64,000 bases of DNA from Linepithema humile. Taxonomy: Eukaryota; Arthropoda; Insecta; Hymenoptera; Formicidae. Both the position numbers and the translations under genes were made by a program. The first letter of the stretch is position 1; every line of letters begins with the position of its first letter. Of the stretch, positions 11,286 through 23,300 are shown one piece after another. The notes beneath the pieces were generated by a model. That model was not told where the DNA came from and ran no database searches. It was given only the letters and a program-made list of their open reading frames with translations. The stretch is from the NCBI RefSeq assembly GCF_040581485.1, contig NC_090133.1:13516001-13580000 (forward strand), read 5' to 3'.

Positions 11286-12089
11286 ATTGTGTCAAAATCT
11301 TTACAGTCGCATCAAATTAATATACCGCAATGCTTATCTTTAATTGAAAATGTAACTGAGTTTTTAAGAGACTACCGTGAAAATGGTTTTATAAATATTG
11401 AAACCAATGCCAAAGATCTTGCAGCTCAAATGAACGTTTCTCCAGAATTTCCATCCGTATCGCAATTTCAATTAAGAAAACGGACACAATTTAGTAATAA
11501 AAATGAAGTAATTGCAGATGCCAGACAGAAATTTAAAGTAGAATTTTTTAATTATATTATTGACGTAGCTCTAAATTCGTTAGAAGAACGATTTGAGCAG
11601 CTTAACTACCATAATCATGCTTTCAAATTTCTGTATGACATAAATACTTCCGATGTTACATTAAATCAATGCAAAACTTTAGAATTAAAACTTTACAACA
11701 AAAACACAAATTGTTCTGATATAAATGCCATTGAACTTTTTGATGAGATAAATTTATATAAAACAACATTTTCAGATGTACAACAAAACATTTTGCAATC
11801 GCCAATTGATATTTTAAATAAAATAGCTCAAAATGGCTTTCTGGAAATATTTCCGAATTTAACAATAGCATTTCGGATATTACTAACTATGCCAATATCT
11901 GTGGCAACTGGTGAGGCCAGTTTTTCAAAATTAAAATTAATAAAAAATTATCTGAGAAGTACAATGACGCAAACACGGTTATCCGATTTAGCAATCATAT
12001 CAATTGAAAAGGAAGTGGCCAATAATCTCAATTATAAGGACATTATAGAAATATTCGCAAGGGCTAAGGCCAGAAAACATAATTTTTAA
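11286..12089 (+). pseudogene. hAT transposase, 3' part with dimerisation domain
   Basis: Continues the frame broken at 4347, beginning IVSKSLQSHQINIPQCLSLI. It ends with the hAT C-terminal dimerisation region: FPNLTIAFRILLTMPISVAT, then GEASFSKLKLIKNYLRST and the terminal RLSDLAIISIE block. Stop at 12087-12089. The upstream codons 11148-11285 in the same frame belong to the Harbinger end and are not part of the protein. Together with 2554-4347 the gene would be about 865 codons, normal for ZMYM1-like transposases. The two upstream stop codons make it a pseudogene. Confidence 0.88.
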
Positions 12090-12545
12090 ATTCTTTTATT
12101 ATTATTATTCATATATATAAATTTAAAAATATAAAAAATATAAAAATAAAAATTATAAAAAATATAATATAATATAAAAATAATAAAAAAATATCAAAAA
12201 ATATAAAAAAGCAAAAAAAAAACGGAACCGTTATCCTACTACGTCCTCGTTGTGGTTCTGGGTAGCGCTAAAAGTAGGAATTTTAGAAACCTTTTCTTTT
12301 TGCCTCGCGCTTGGGGCGCGCAAGCCTCTTTCAGCGTAGGGGCGCTTAGGACAGTCGCAACGCCTCCGCATATAAGGCGTCAGAAACTATTAAATTGACA
12401 GATAATTATTAAAATCTAAAATTATTATATTATATGCAAGTCATCTTTCTATATATATCATAAATAAGGTTATGTTTGTGAGATGTTGGCTAGTAGAACA
12501 CCACTACTACAATTTTTATTTATATATTTTATATTAACTTTTGTG
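12090..12545. other. 3' flank of the hAT element, no gene
   Basis: An A-rich stretch with AAAAATATAA-type runs, then a GC-richer patch (12225-12390). The end of the hAT element should lie here, but I could not pair an inverted terminus with the 5' side. Nothing else recognised. Confidence 0.4.
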
Positions 12546-12550
12546 CTATA

Positions 12551-13427
12551 TGTGGCGGCTCACCGCCACACCGCTGCACTGACGCGGTATAATACGCCGC
12601 GGCGCCGCTACGCGCCGCAGGCCTTCTACCAGTTACAAGCTTGCGGACCCACCGCCAGGTTGCGCAGGCGGTGAAGAGCCTTCTCGCGATCAAGCTTCGA
12701 TCGACGAGATATAAAAGAGCTGCTCCGCAGATCTTTACTCACTCACTCGCTTCAAGGCGAGCTCTCACTAAGGGCCCTTGAACGGAGTCACAGCTCTGCT
12801 TCGAAGAGCGCAACCAGCAAGTCTTCTCGACTTTTCACAGTGCCTGGGAAGGCACGGAAGCGAGAGACTCAGCCTCAGCTCTGGCCGCACACCTCACGTA
12901 GGATGTACAGCTACGGTCAGCTGACGCACCAGCATCGCCGTCGCCACCACAGACTCTACAGCGGAAAATAATTCCCTTAGAGTTCTGTGCCCGGTTGACT
13001 CGGCCCCCACGTGACACTCACGTTCCGGGGACATCCGAATGCGAAGGCCTCTCCCGCCTCGGCTCGCAGACTCACTTGCGCCATTGAGAGCCGGACGGTC
13101 GCAGCGCATGGCACAACGGAGACATACTCCACCGCAACGCAAACCTCGCCGCCGGGATGCAACACGCACCCTCGCATGAATCGTCCTGTTAAGGACCCGA
13201 TTCCAACCACGCAGACGCGGCCGGTAATATCTTACCGCGCCCGTCACCTTTCATTCGAAACTCGCGGCCTTACACTCTGCCGCGAATGCGCCGCTGGCGC
13301 ACTCAAGTTACACACACACTTGTACATACATACTTCTCTCTGACAAAGAAATAAACACATTTCTACACCATTGACTCTCTCTCACTTCTCACCAGTCGAA
13401 CACAATCCATTAGGCCATACGCCTATA
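12551..13427 (+). mobile_element. Solo LTR, copy 1 (877 bp)
   Basis: Begins TGTGGCGGCTCACCGCCACA (itself a hairpin) and ends CGCCTATA. CTATA flanks it on both sides (12546-12550 and 13428-13432). It has a TATA-like box (GATATAAAAGAGC near 12710) and AATAAA near 13350. It is nearly identical to the LTR at 34517-35394. GC-rich against an AT-rich background. The 5-bp duplication suits BEL/Pao or gypsy. Open frames inside are chance products of the GC-rich sequence. Confidence 0.88.
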
Positions 13428-13432
13428 CTATA

Positions 13433-13450
13433 TATATATATTTATAGCAC

Positions 13451-13495
<45 letters not shown>

Positions 13496-13837
13496 CTACA
13501 AATAAGTTAGTTTTACGTATGTAATACTATGTATAGTATAATGAAAATAGGATTCTACATTATTGTTTTAAATTATATTGCAGGAGGAGTTTGCTTATTT
13601 ACAGTAAAAAAAAAACTATAGGTACTAATATTTAAGTCATCATTAATTATTGCGTAAACAAGGTAACATAATATTCTTAACTTATGGCATAAACAAGGTA
13701 ACATAATACATGCATCTTTAAGAATAACTAGTTCTTTGAAAAATAACAAGAATTATGTATATGTAGGAAATATAAATGTTTGTTTTGTTAATAAATTTAG
13801 TGAATGTATAACTTATGAACAATTGAATATATACTAC

Positions 13838-13887
<50 letters not shown>

Positions 13888-13890
13888 ATA
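13433..13890. other. AT dinucleotide runs and unassigned DNA
   Basis: Two (AT)n microsatellites (about 13455-13490 and 13840-13885) bracket non-coding AT-rich sequence containing a short direct repeat around TAAACAAGGTAACATAAT. No gene. Confidence 0.6.
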
Positions 13891-14215
13891 TACAGGGTGA
13901 CCCATTCTAATCTATCACCCCAAATATTTCCGTTCCCTTGCATTTTACAAGAAAATGTTTCAGACAAATGTTGTATGGTTTCAAGGAGGCCATAAAATGA
14001 TTTCATTGGTTTGACCTTGGATAGTCGTTTAAAGGTCACACGAAGGTCACCTTCAATTTCTTAAATTGAAACCTCCATTTTTCATTACTTATAACTTATT
14101 TTGAGAGCTTTCCAAAACACTATAATAAAGTTATTTTCCATTAAGTATTTGTCGCGTTATGAGGTTTAAAAGTTACGATACTGCCGGCATTAGCGTTATC
14201 CGAGATAGTCTGCGA

Positions 14216-14460
14216 GCGGATAGTCTGCCATATCACAGACCTTCTTAAAAAAATTTTCTACGTATTGAGAAAAATGCTATGGTATCAAGAGAAATCAGAC
14301 GTGGTTTGACTTAAGGAATATTTTTCCAAACTACTAGTCGAGTCCTTTTGTGTGACCAAACATTTTTAGAGGTCACATTGATTTCTCTTGATACCATAGC
14401 ATTTTTCTCAATACGTAGAAAGTTTTTTTAAGAAGGTCTGTGATATGGCAGACTATCCGC
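14216..14460. repeat. 82-bp inverted repeat spanning the transposase start codon
   Basis: Arms 14216-14297 and 14379-14460 are close inverted copies, separated by about 81 bp. The right arm contains the transposase start codon (14445) and its first five codons. An antisense copy of the start region therefore lies just upstream. Confidence 0.88.
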
Positions 14461-15500
14461 CACATGAAATCGTTGATATGATACGTATTATAGGTGAGAC
14501 TAGAGGCAATTATAAAGCTGCGGAAAGATTATATGCTGAGAGATTTCCTGATAGACGACATCCAACGCGAGTGACAATAAAACATGTGGTTCATAGAGCT
14601 GAAAGAGGTGATTTAAAGAGAAAACGTCAAAAGACTGGAGCTGACGAAGTGAAAACGCTGGTAACTATTGCTGCTATTCAAATGGATCCGCATACTTCCA
14701 CGAGAAAAATTCAACATCAACATGGTGTACCACAATCAACTGCGAATCGCATTTTGCCAAATTATAAATTACATCCGTATCATATTACTTTGACTCAAGC
14801 ATTGAAAAACGAGGATTTTATCCGTCGTGTAAGATTTTGTAATTGGGCTGAAAATCAAATAATACGAGATCCGTTATTTTTTCGTTATATGCTTTTTTCT
14901 GATGAAGCCACAGTTAGTAAGAGTGGAGGCGTCAACAGATATAACTGCCATTATTATTCTGAAGGAAATCCACATTGGCAACGGAATGAAGAATTACAAT
15001 GGCAATGGTCTATTAATGTGTGGGCTGGTACAGTAGGAGATTATGTTATTGGTCCATATTTCTTTCAAGCAAACCTTAATGCGCAAAGTTATTTATTTTT
15101 TTTGCAAAATCAGTTACCGATTCTTTTAGAGAATGTTGATCTTCAGACACGTAATCGAATGTGGTTTATGCAAGACGGAGCGCCCGCTCACAGAGCACGT
15201 GACGTCAGGGACTATTTAAATAATGTATTCGGAAGACAATGGATTGGTTTAGGTAGTCAAACTCAGGAGTGGCCTCCTAGATCTCCGGATCTGACGTCAT
15301 TGGATTTTTTTCTCTGGGGATATGTTAAAGAAAAAGTGTACGAGACTGAGCCGACGACTATTGAAAATATGCAACAACGTATTCGTAACGTGTTCAGAAG
15401 CATAACACCAACTGTTCTTAATAGAGTGCGTAACAATTTTCATAAAAGATTGCGTATATGTATCCAACAAGATGGACGTGTCTTCGAACACCTTCAATAA
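14445..15500 (+). CDS. Mariner-like transposase, 351 aa, intact
   Basis: ATG to TAA without interruption. The N-terminal part (residues about 5-110) carries two helix-turn-helix segments, EIVDMIRIIGETRGNYKAAE (the DUF4817-like start shared by the other mariners here) and STRKIQHQHGVPQSTANRIL. The catalytic core follows: first aspartate in LFSDEATV, second in MQDGAPAH, third in RSPDLTSLDFFLWG. About 42 residues separate the second aspartate from the aspartate of SLDFF, one more than in the other complete copy. It should cut and paste elements at TA sites. Product length is normal. Protein sequence is clearly different from the copies at 15931 and 45899, so it is a separate subfamily. Its element lacks a visible right end. 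Confidence 0.88.
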   Translation: MADYPPHEIVDMIRIIGETRGNYKAAERLYAERFPDRRHPTRVTIKHVVHRAERGDLKRKRQKTGADEVKTLVTIAAIQMDPHTSTRKIQHQHGVPQSTANRILPNYKLHPYHITLTQALKNEDFIRRVRFCNWAENQIIRDPLFFRYMLFSDEATVSKSGGVNRYNCHYYSEGNPHWQRNEELQWQWSINVWAGTVGDYVIGPYFFQANLNAQSYLFFLQNQLPILLENVDLQTRNRMWFMQDGAPAHRARDVRDYLNNVFGRQWIGLGSQTQEWPPRSPDLTSLDFFLWGYVKEKVYETEPTTIENMQQRIRNVFRSITPTVLNRVRNNFHKRLRICIQQDGRVFEHLQ

Positions 15501-15517
15501 AATACTTAATTATTTTT

Positions 15518-15540
15518 AAGTACGCGCACACACACACACA

Positions 15541-15603
<63 letters not shown>

Positions 15604-15650
15604 CGCACGCACGCACGCGCACACACACACACACACATCTCCCTCTGTCT
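15518..15650. repeat. (ACGC)n / (AC)n microsatellite
   Basis: About 85 bp of ACGC repeats flanked by AC repeats, with one frame slip near 15602. It directly follows the mariner transposase. Open frames through it on both strands are periodicity. Confidence 0.95.
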
Positions 15651-15878
15651 CCCGTGTCTCCCGTGTCTCCCGTGTCCCCTCCGTCAAATCGCGAGTCGCG
15701 ATCTGCGGCACGCGACTCACGATGTTTTCTATTTGACAATGGGCCGGCGGTAGGAGGGAAGGTATGGCTAACGTCGCGAGTCGCGATCCGCGGATAGCGT
15801 CGTGACTCGCGATTTGACGGGGGGGACACGGTGGGGGACATAGACCCCCGCGAAGATTGTATAAATAAGATTAGGCGA
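15651..15878. repeat. GTGTCTCCC minisatellite and foldback of about 160 bp
   Basis: Three to four GTGTCTCCC units (15653-15676) lead into an imperfect foldback, about 15671-15830. Its ends are inverted copies of CGTGTCCCC followed by CCGTCAAATCGCGAGTC. Inside lie further partial palindromes around TCGCGAGTCGCGA. This looks like a small MITE; no target duplication is evident. Confidence 0.6.
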
Positions 15879-15930
15879 TCGATTCTTCACTCAATAATCC
15901 TTCGATCATTAGAAGAATTATCTGGACGAG

Positions 15931-16653
15931 ATGGCATACACAAACGAAGAATATTACGACATGCTAATGGCACTTGGTGAGTGTCAGGGACAGCATAACG
16001 TTGCTGCAAGACGATATGCAGAATTATACCCAAATCGAGCAAGACATCCGTCGGCCAACATAATACTTGGAGCAACTCAACGGTTACACGAGAGCGGAAG
16101 CGTCTTGCCGAATAAAAAAGACTGCGGTAGACAACGCAACGCAAGAAACGTACGAAATGAGGAGACAATTCTTCGTGCAATCGAACAAGAGCCTGAAACT
16201 AGTATTCGGGTCATTACTCGAGAGCATGATTTGTCTTACTCTACAGTACAGAGAGTTTTAAAAGAAGAAAAATTGCACGCATTTCATTATTGCCGCGTGC
16301 AAAATTTACGAGAAGAAGATTATCTTCGGAGAAAGAGATTTTGTGAAAATTTCTTGAGAAGAGTAGACGAAGATCCAGAATTTCCTTCTCGTGTGATATT
16401 CAGCGATGAATCGCTGTTCACACGAGAAGGAATTTTTAATTCTTATAATATGCACGTATGGAGCGACGAGAATCCTCGAGTTACTCGAGACAGAAATTTT
16501 CAAACTCGATGGAAACTCAACGTCTGGGCAGGAATAATGGGCACGAAAATACTCGGTCCAGTAATTCTACCAGATATCTTAAATGGCGCATTTTATAAAG
16601 AATTTTTGGCAGAAAATATGCCAGAATTTTTGGAAGACGTGCCATTAGCAGAG
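15931..16653 (+). pseudogene. Mariner-like transposase, 5' part (interrupted)
   Basis: Encodes about the first 241 residues. It has the DUF4817-like helix-turn-helix start (MAYTNEEYYDMLMALGECQG), a second DNA-binding segment (LSYSTVQRVLKEEKLHAFHY), and the first catalytic aspartate in VIFSDESLFTREG, followed by NVWAGIMGTK. It stops at GCA GAG, where the CACTA element starts at 16654. This copy has no intron at the position where the 45899 copy has one. Codons after 16653 belong to the CACTA end. Confidence 0.9.
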
Positions 16654-17012
16654 CACTCAAAAAAAAAAATTCTATTTTTTAGCGGTAACCTGTTATTGCT
16701 AGAGGATTTTCCTCTGGTATATGGTCTCAAGATGATATTCAAAAATATAGAGTAATATCCTCTAAGCATATAAGATACTAGACTTAAGATTGTAATCCTC
16801 TTAATGTTGAAAAAACCTCCTATTCTTGTAAATCTAATCTTATTCTTATTTAAAACATTTATAATAATACTTTAAGACAAATGTTTTCTACTTTTAAACT
16901 TACTAAAGTATTAATTTATATCTGATTATCATATACTGACTAGAGAAGCGTACTTTCTGTGTGATCCAAGTAATATTCTTGTTTGTAGAGTATAATATTT
17001 TTTTTCATAGGA

Positions 17013-17020
17013 ATCTTCTT

Positions 17021-17112
<92 letters not shown>

Positions 17113-17165
17113 CCTCCTCTTTCCCTCTTCCCCCTCTCTCTCCCTTCCTCTTTCTCTTTCTCATG
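17013..17165. repeat. (CT)n microsatellite
   Basis: About 90 bp of pure CT followed by a decaying CCCTCC/CTTT tail, inside CACTA element 1. The tail merges with the left end of the adjacent foldback. Open frames of alternating Leu-Ser or Arg-Glu are not genes. Confidence 0.95.
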
Positions 17166-17378
17166 TATAAATTTGTATATTTTCAAAAATCACTCTTTGA
17201 ATTACTTTTTGGAAACCATATAATCTTGAGTAAAAATTATTTCAAGCGGTTACGTAGTTTTTAGAGCAATTTTAAAAATACGTTTTTAAATAGCTTTCTG
17301 AAGATTATAGTGGTTTTCAAGAAGTAATTCAAAAAGTAGTTTTTAAAAATATACGAATTTATACGTGAGAAAGAAAAA
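17155..17378. repeat. Foldback (MITE-like), about 220 bp
   Basis: Imperfect inverted arms start CTTTCTC and ATAAATTTGTATATTTT on the left and mirror as AAAAATATACGAATTTAT and GAGAAAG on the right. No target duplication is clear. The flanking 17380-17680 is AT-rich and without a gene. Confidence 0.6.
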
Positions 17379-17680
17379 AAAGCTTTTTGAAAAGACACAA
17401 AATTATACATGATTTTTAAAAGCAGATGTCGAATTAAATAAATATTTGTTTTTTGAAAGATTTTTAATGAAAAAAAATGAGATTTATATACTATATATTA
17501 TAAAATATAATAATATATTATAAAGTATAAATATATCATAAAGTATAAAGTATAATATTATAAATACATATTATTTTACACAAACGCATGACGGAATGTT
17601 ATATAATTAGAAAAACTTCTTGCTCCAACTCTACAGTGAGAAGGTGTAAATACTATTAGATCATCAAATTTAATAAATTT

Positions 17681-20082
17681 TCATTTAGAGGAATCTTCAA
17701 TAACTTCATAGCTACAAAGATGTTTCACAAAATCCACCGTTTCAAACATACACAAGAGAAAATACACAGCATCAGATTTTTCACAATATGTGATAAGATT
17801 AATTCGACCAAACACAGGATAACCAGTGTCTTTGTGGAACATTACAGCTACACACATTCCTATTTTATAAATAGTACCAGAAATTGTAATCCATGAAAAT
17901 GTGTTTATAATTTCATTTAAATTCTTAGGCAGAACATCATGAAATAATCGGTAATTTTTAATATCTTTAATACTAACTTCTTCTTGAACTCCAAAAGAAT
18001 ATTTTTCACCCAAAGGTTTTCTAGATAAAAATCTGGCACACAAATTTAATTGATGTTTTATCGCCAAAGTCAAAGGCAAGTTTTTACGAGAATTTGTAGC
18101 ATAGGCTGCCTGCTTAAGAGGTCTGTGTTTGGCTTCCCATCGAAGGCAACAGACAGACCATAAAGGACCAACTCTACGCATAACTTTAGGATAATGAAGC
18201 ATGTAATGATGCTTAGGTTTAAGTGTAACTTTGGGAAAGACAGTAAGATATATTTCATGATGTTCAGAAATAAGAATGCTCAGATAACTAAGTGATCGAA
18301 GGTTTACATAAGACGTTGTAACTATGTCTATATAATTGATTTTAATTTTAGATAAAGATGCCAACTTTCAGCATCTTCAGGAACTAAATCACCTAGCATT
18401 AATCCAAAATATCTGACAAAACACAACATTTCTGAGGCAGAGAACTTAAGTTTACCAGTTATAAGATGCTCTTTTTTAATTGGTGATACTGCATTCTTTG
18501 ACTCTACTGGACCATAATCAAAATAAATTATACGATTATTCAGAGTCTCCAGGGAAAAGTATTTTTATCATGTATTAAATCAAAAAGTATAAGTGCTAAG
18601 TCATAACCACATACTCCCTCCAAAAGATCGTGCATAATATCAAAGCTAATGCTTTGTACAAAAGAAAAGCTGGGAATAGCATCCCAAACGCATTTTTCCT
18701 TAATACCAGTCGCAGTAAGATTTTGTAACAAAACATCAGCAGCATAATTTTGCATTGTTCTTAATTTATTTGTATCAAGAGCAGTTAGAGATGCAATTTC
18801 ATTCTTGTGATGCTTGCACATTCTGCATGGATAGTTTGCATTGAATCCCTCAGATAAACCACAAATAGAGTGAATTCCCAAGTTGTCACCTAACAAGAGG
18901 CACAAACTAAAATAAATTTGTTTTTCCCCTTGTTTTTATTGCCCCTTGTGAGCTTGTTTTTATAATTAATCCATTTCTTTCTAGATATGTTAAATCTTTA
19001 ATAACTGGTCTAAATAAATTCATATTTCCATGTACTTTACAATCTGAAAGAAACAAAGAAGCCAAGAATATATTATTAAGTTTTGAGGCATAATCTTGAG
19101 GTATACAAGCAATATTGTAATAAAGTGCTCCTAATTTGTGGTGACCAGCATGAGATCCTGTGATATTATCTGGATCCATATCGTCAAAAAAAAAATTAAG
19201 TGGAAGTACTGTTTTGTTATGAAAATATTTAGCCACTTTTTCTTTCCACATCTCTCCTTGCACAACATTTGAAAAAGGCTCATCTCTTTGAGATAAATAC
19301 TCTAAATTCGAAATAATCGTATCAAGGCAACCTGGTAATTCCAAAAAATGCTTCAAAACTTCTTTTATAGAAATGTAGTAACCAGTATCAAGTTCATGAC
19401 TCATTACTGTCTTGTTCTCCTGTGTTCTAGGCCTATAATGACTACCAATCACGTAGCTTGTAGGAGCTATATAGAATTCACTTTCTTTTAATGCTTCTAA
19501 TCTTTCATAATCACTGTGAAGGCCAGCAAAAATATTATCACACGCATTAAACATAAAAGAAAGTTCATGTTCTTCGTTAGTATAATCAAACTTACTTAAC
19601 ATGTTAAAAACTTTATTTTTTTAAATATTTAAGTATCCACTTGATAATAATTCTGAAGCAGCATCGATTATCTCTTGAACATGAGCCCGATTCAAAGTAT
19701 TAGAGGCATACAATTTTGATACAAAAACAAGCGTAGAATCCACTAAAGCTTTTTTAACATTATAAACTGAAATTGAATTATTTTCTGACGTATTTGATTC
19801 AAAAACATGCTGATGCATATCAGCATCTGAAATCTGGACAACATCAGAAACATGACAAGCATCAAAAGATTAAATTTCTTTTTGTGAACAATTTTTATGT
19901 AAGAAAGAACATTTAAGTAAATGTTTTTTGAATGCACGTAAGGAAGGACAAGTTTTAAAACAATTAGGTGCAGAACATCTAAGAGCAGTATGAACAGCTG
20001 TAACATGGTATACTTTGATGTGTGCCATCAGAGCTTCGATTGAGTTAAATTGTTTTTTACATATAAAACATAATATCTCCAT
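17681..20082 (-). pseudogene. CACTA/EnSpm-like transposase with N-terminal zinc finger, broken
   Basis: Reads on the minus strand from ATG 20082. Domains in order: a C2H2-type finger (CFICKKQFNSIEALMAHIKVYH, approximately) and a second Cys/His block (CSAPNCFKTC); a helical region; then the nuclease-like core. Core landmarks are LNFFFDDMDPDN followed by GSHAGHHKLG, LLLGDNLGIHS, DIMHDLLEGV and LRWEAKHRPLK. The aspartates of the first two and the glutamate of the last are my candidates for the catalytic triad. The order matches element 2, which shows conservation. In-frame stops lie at 19870 and 19621, and frames shift near 18930, 18545 and 18320. It therefore cannot be active. Confidence 0.82.
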
Positions 20083-20344
20083 TATAAAAAACAAAATTGA
20101 ACACACAAGTTAAAACTTATACAACTAAACGAGAGTTACGTAATCTATTAGAAAATTAAAATAATTTTTAAATCACAGGTTGATTTCTTCTTATATTAAC
20201 TTAAAATTAATATATCAATATATGTCATATATATAATAAATGAAAAATATAATTATGCAAAAAAATTTTTAAATGGAATCTACTTAAAAGATATGCTCTG
20301 TAAAGACTTACAATTAGACTTATAAATTTAAAGTAAAACGGAAG

Positions 20345-23300
20345 ACCTCAATGAGGTGTTTGCTCATTGTCAGTTTCATTTGCAATTTTTGTTCGAAAAG
20401 CTTCAAAGGTTTTGACAAGCGCACTGACATTAGAATTCTTTTTATCATACCTCGTGGAGATGCGATACAAAGCTTGCTGAATAAAAAGCCACACACCTCT
20501 TGCTTCATATGAATATTCAGTCATCACAACTTGTATTGCTTTGAAACATTGATCGAAGGCTTTCAACACATTATTAAATTGATATTTGACTTCATCAATT
20601 ATCACATAACAAATCTCGTATTGTTCTACCGTAGGCTCAACAAGAAGAACAAAAGGTTGAACTCTAGTTTTAAGCTTTAAAGCCACAGCACGCCTCCGTT
20701 GGATAGCTGGATTTATATCTCCTGGCACCTACAAAGATAAGATAAAAAAATTATTACTATATCTCTATTTTACAAAAAAGTCATACAACTTCGCGCGCGC
20801 GCGTGTGTGTGTAATAATTTGCCACAAATTAAAAAAAAATAAATTTATTTTTTGTCACATAATTTTCAAATCATTTCCAGCACGTTCAAATATTCCATGC
20901 ATCTTGAAGAATATAATGAAGTATATCAATAAAACTTAACTTACTGTCACATGGAACACAAAAGCATCTCTTGCCTCAGCTATATTTGCCTTTATCTTTT
21001 CTCCAGAATCAAGTTTCTGTAGTTGTCGAGGTGGAACTAAATGTGGAAGTAAGTGAAGAATAACAGCAGTGACAGAATTTGCTACGATAGATAAAAGAAA
21101 ACTTTTGCTGTAAATACATATGACACAAGGATTTTTTTCCAATAAATAATTTTTATTTATTTATTCATTCTTGAAAAATACTTACCATCATCCAGCTCGT
21201 CCAATTTCTTCAGTTGTGCTTTTCCATAAGAATCCTTCACTTCTGCTTTTAAAAGTTGTTTGAGAAGGGGAATAAATATTTCCCACTCCAAAAGAAGCGC
21301 TAAATCCTTATCAGGATATTTCTTCTTAAAGTCACGATCAAGCTGGAAAATTAAGATATTTATTTTTATAAGAAATAATAAGAAAACAATAGAGAATGTT
21401 AACACTAAACAAATAATATTAAAATACTTAATATATTTACAAGAGTATATCCTTGAGGCAAAGACAAAACCTCCCATTCAGAAAAATAATCCGTCACCGA
21501 AAGTGGTTTGTCTCCTCCGCCTTTCGGATCTAGTAGTGTTTTTTTGTCTAATATCATAAGTTAGATCCCAATTATTTAAAACATCAGTCCAAGGTTTTCG
21601 ACTTATTTTCAGCCATCGAATCGCTGCTTGCACTTTATCTTCATTTACTAAGCACAATTTTGAGGCAATTAGTTTATCATATTCTATGAAAAATATTTCT
21701 TAGCAGTTAATAATCTTAATTGAATTTAAATACTTTTAGATGTATTCGTATCGGGCTCATTTTCATCATTTTCATTCTGCGTAGAATTTGAATATTTATG
21801 ATAATTGGCTGGATTAAGTGCACCAAGTCTCCTCAACATAGACTTAATATTTCTCACTTTATCAGCTAATTTTCCCCCGATATTTTTTTGCTTTGGACCA
21901 TTTGCAAAAAGTTTATATACGTATGTAGCCTACAATATATTTACAAAAAATATTATGTTTACTCGTGATAATATTAATTATCAGATTCAGAATATATAGA
22001 TAAAAAAGTTTTACCTCAGTCTCAGTTGGAAATAATTTGCATAATTTTTTGGACACGATTTGAAATTCTTCAAAAGTAGGGTTACAAAAAAGAAAGATAT
22101 TAGCAACATTAAATATGCATAAAGTTATGATATTGTAGTAAAAAAATTTACTTTATATTAATTTTTATCATACAACTTGCTAATATCTCTATTAATATTC
22201 CTCTTGCTTCTCCATTTAAAATGCCATTATTTTTATAATAAATTAGAACAGCATCACCTTTTAAATGTTCCTTTATTACTTTCTCAATATTCTGAAATAA
22301 AAAATATATTATGGAAATGTATATCAGATATAAGTATAATTAAATAAAAAATTTTAATGGCACTTTTAATACTAAATATAATTATTTAATTCTGAGCAAC
22401 AATTTAATATATTGTTTACCAACTCTTGAAATTGCGTTCTTGTGAACCACAATGCAAGTCTTTTAGGATAGCGTTTAGATTTTTCTAACTTTGACGATAG
22501 TTGTCGTTTCTTTCCGTTTTGATTAGCTAACAAAATTTCTGTTTCACCATCACTCACACTATTTACTCCTGAATCAGATGCTGATTCGAGCTGAGAGTAA
22601 TCATTTCTCTGTTTACATGTTTCCTACAATGTTAACATAAAATGTCAAAAACACAAGAATTTAGCTACTAATTTTATATCTTAAAAGTGTAGATGAAAGG
22701 AAAGGGGGAGAAGAGATCAGGATCAGCAATGGTAGAATGAAGATGATAGGGTAATACGCTCAGAAGTTCAATCCCATGTATTGTTTATTCAATATCAGGA
22801 AACATATTATCACGACGGAGAGCACATGCAGTAATATTACGCACTTCTACCTCGTTACGCGGTTTAGTATTGTGAGAGACGTAGGGATGACGAACTTAAA
22901 TATCTCATAATCGCGACGTGTATCCTCGGACGATCGGACACCGACTCTGCCCCCTCACGCCGTCTTGCCTCGCAAAAGTGGCTCGTTGCCCTGCCTGCAT
23001 CATCGTCCGCCAATAGCGAACGTGCGCGCTTCATCATAACCAATCAGGCATTTAGCTGACGCAACGCAGTGCGTGAAAGCAAGAGAAAAGAACTAGTCAG
23101 CTGCGCGATATCTCTTACAAAAGGTTAAAATGTTTATACATATTCTATATACATATTTTATATATAAAATATAATGTATATAATATACATATATATATAT
23201 ATATATATATCCTTACTATATTATCTAATTGGCGTAAAGGAGTGTTCACAATATCAAGACAATTATCTGTGTTAACATCTACAAATGGCATGCTACAGTT

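Larger units (their letters stand above)
13893..15516 (+). mobile_element. Mariner-like element, 3' end lost
   Basis: Starts CAGGGTGACCCATTC after a TA and contains an intact transposase (14445-15500). The matching inverted right end is not visible. Sequence after the stop codon runs straight into an (ACGC)n array, so the 3' terminus is deleted or displaced. The non-coding 5' part is related to the fragment at 1448-1752. Confidence 0.75.

Noticed and set aside
12835..13343. Several overlapping frames in the solo LTR, repeated at 34860-35214
   Set aside because: They lie wholly in LTR DNA, occur on both strands at once and differ between the two copies by changes ignoring codon position.
15418..15841. 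Frames rich in Ala-Arg-Thr-His or Cys-Val across the ACGC array
   Set aside because: Four-base microsatellite periodicity.
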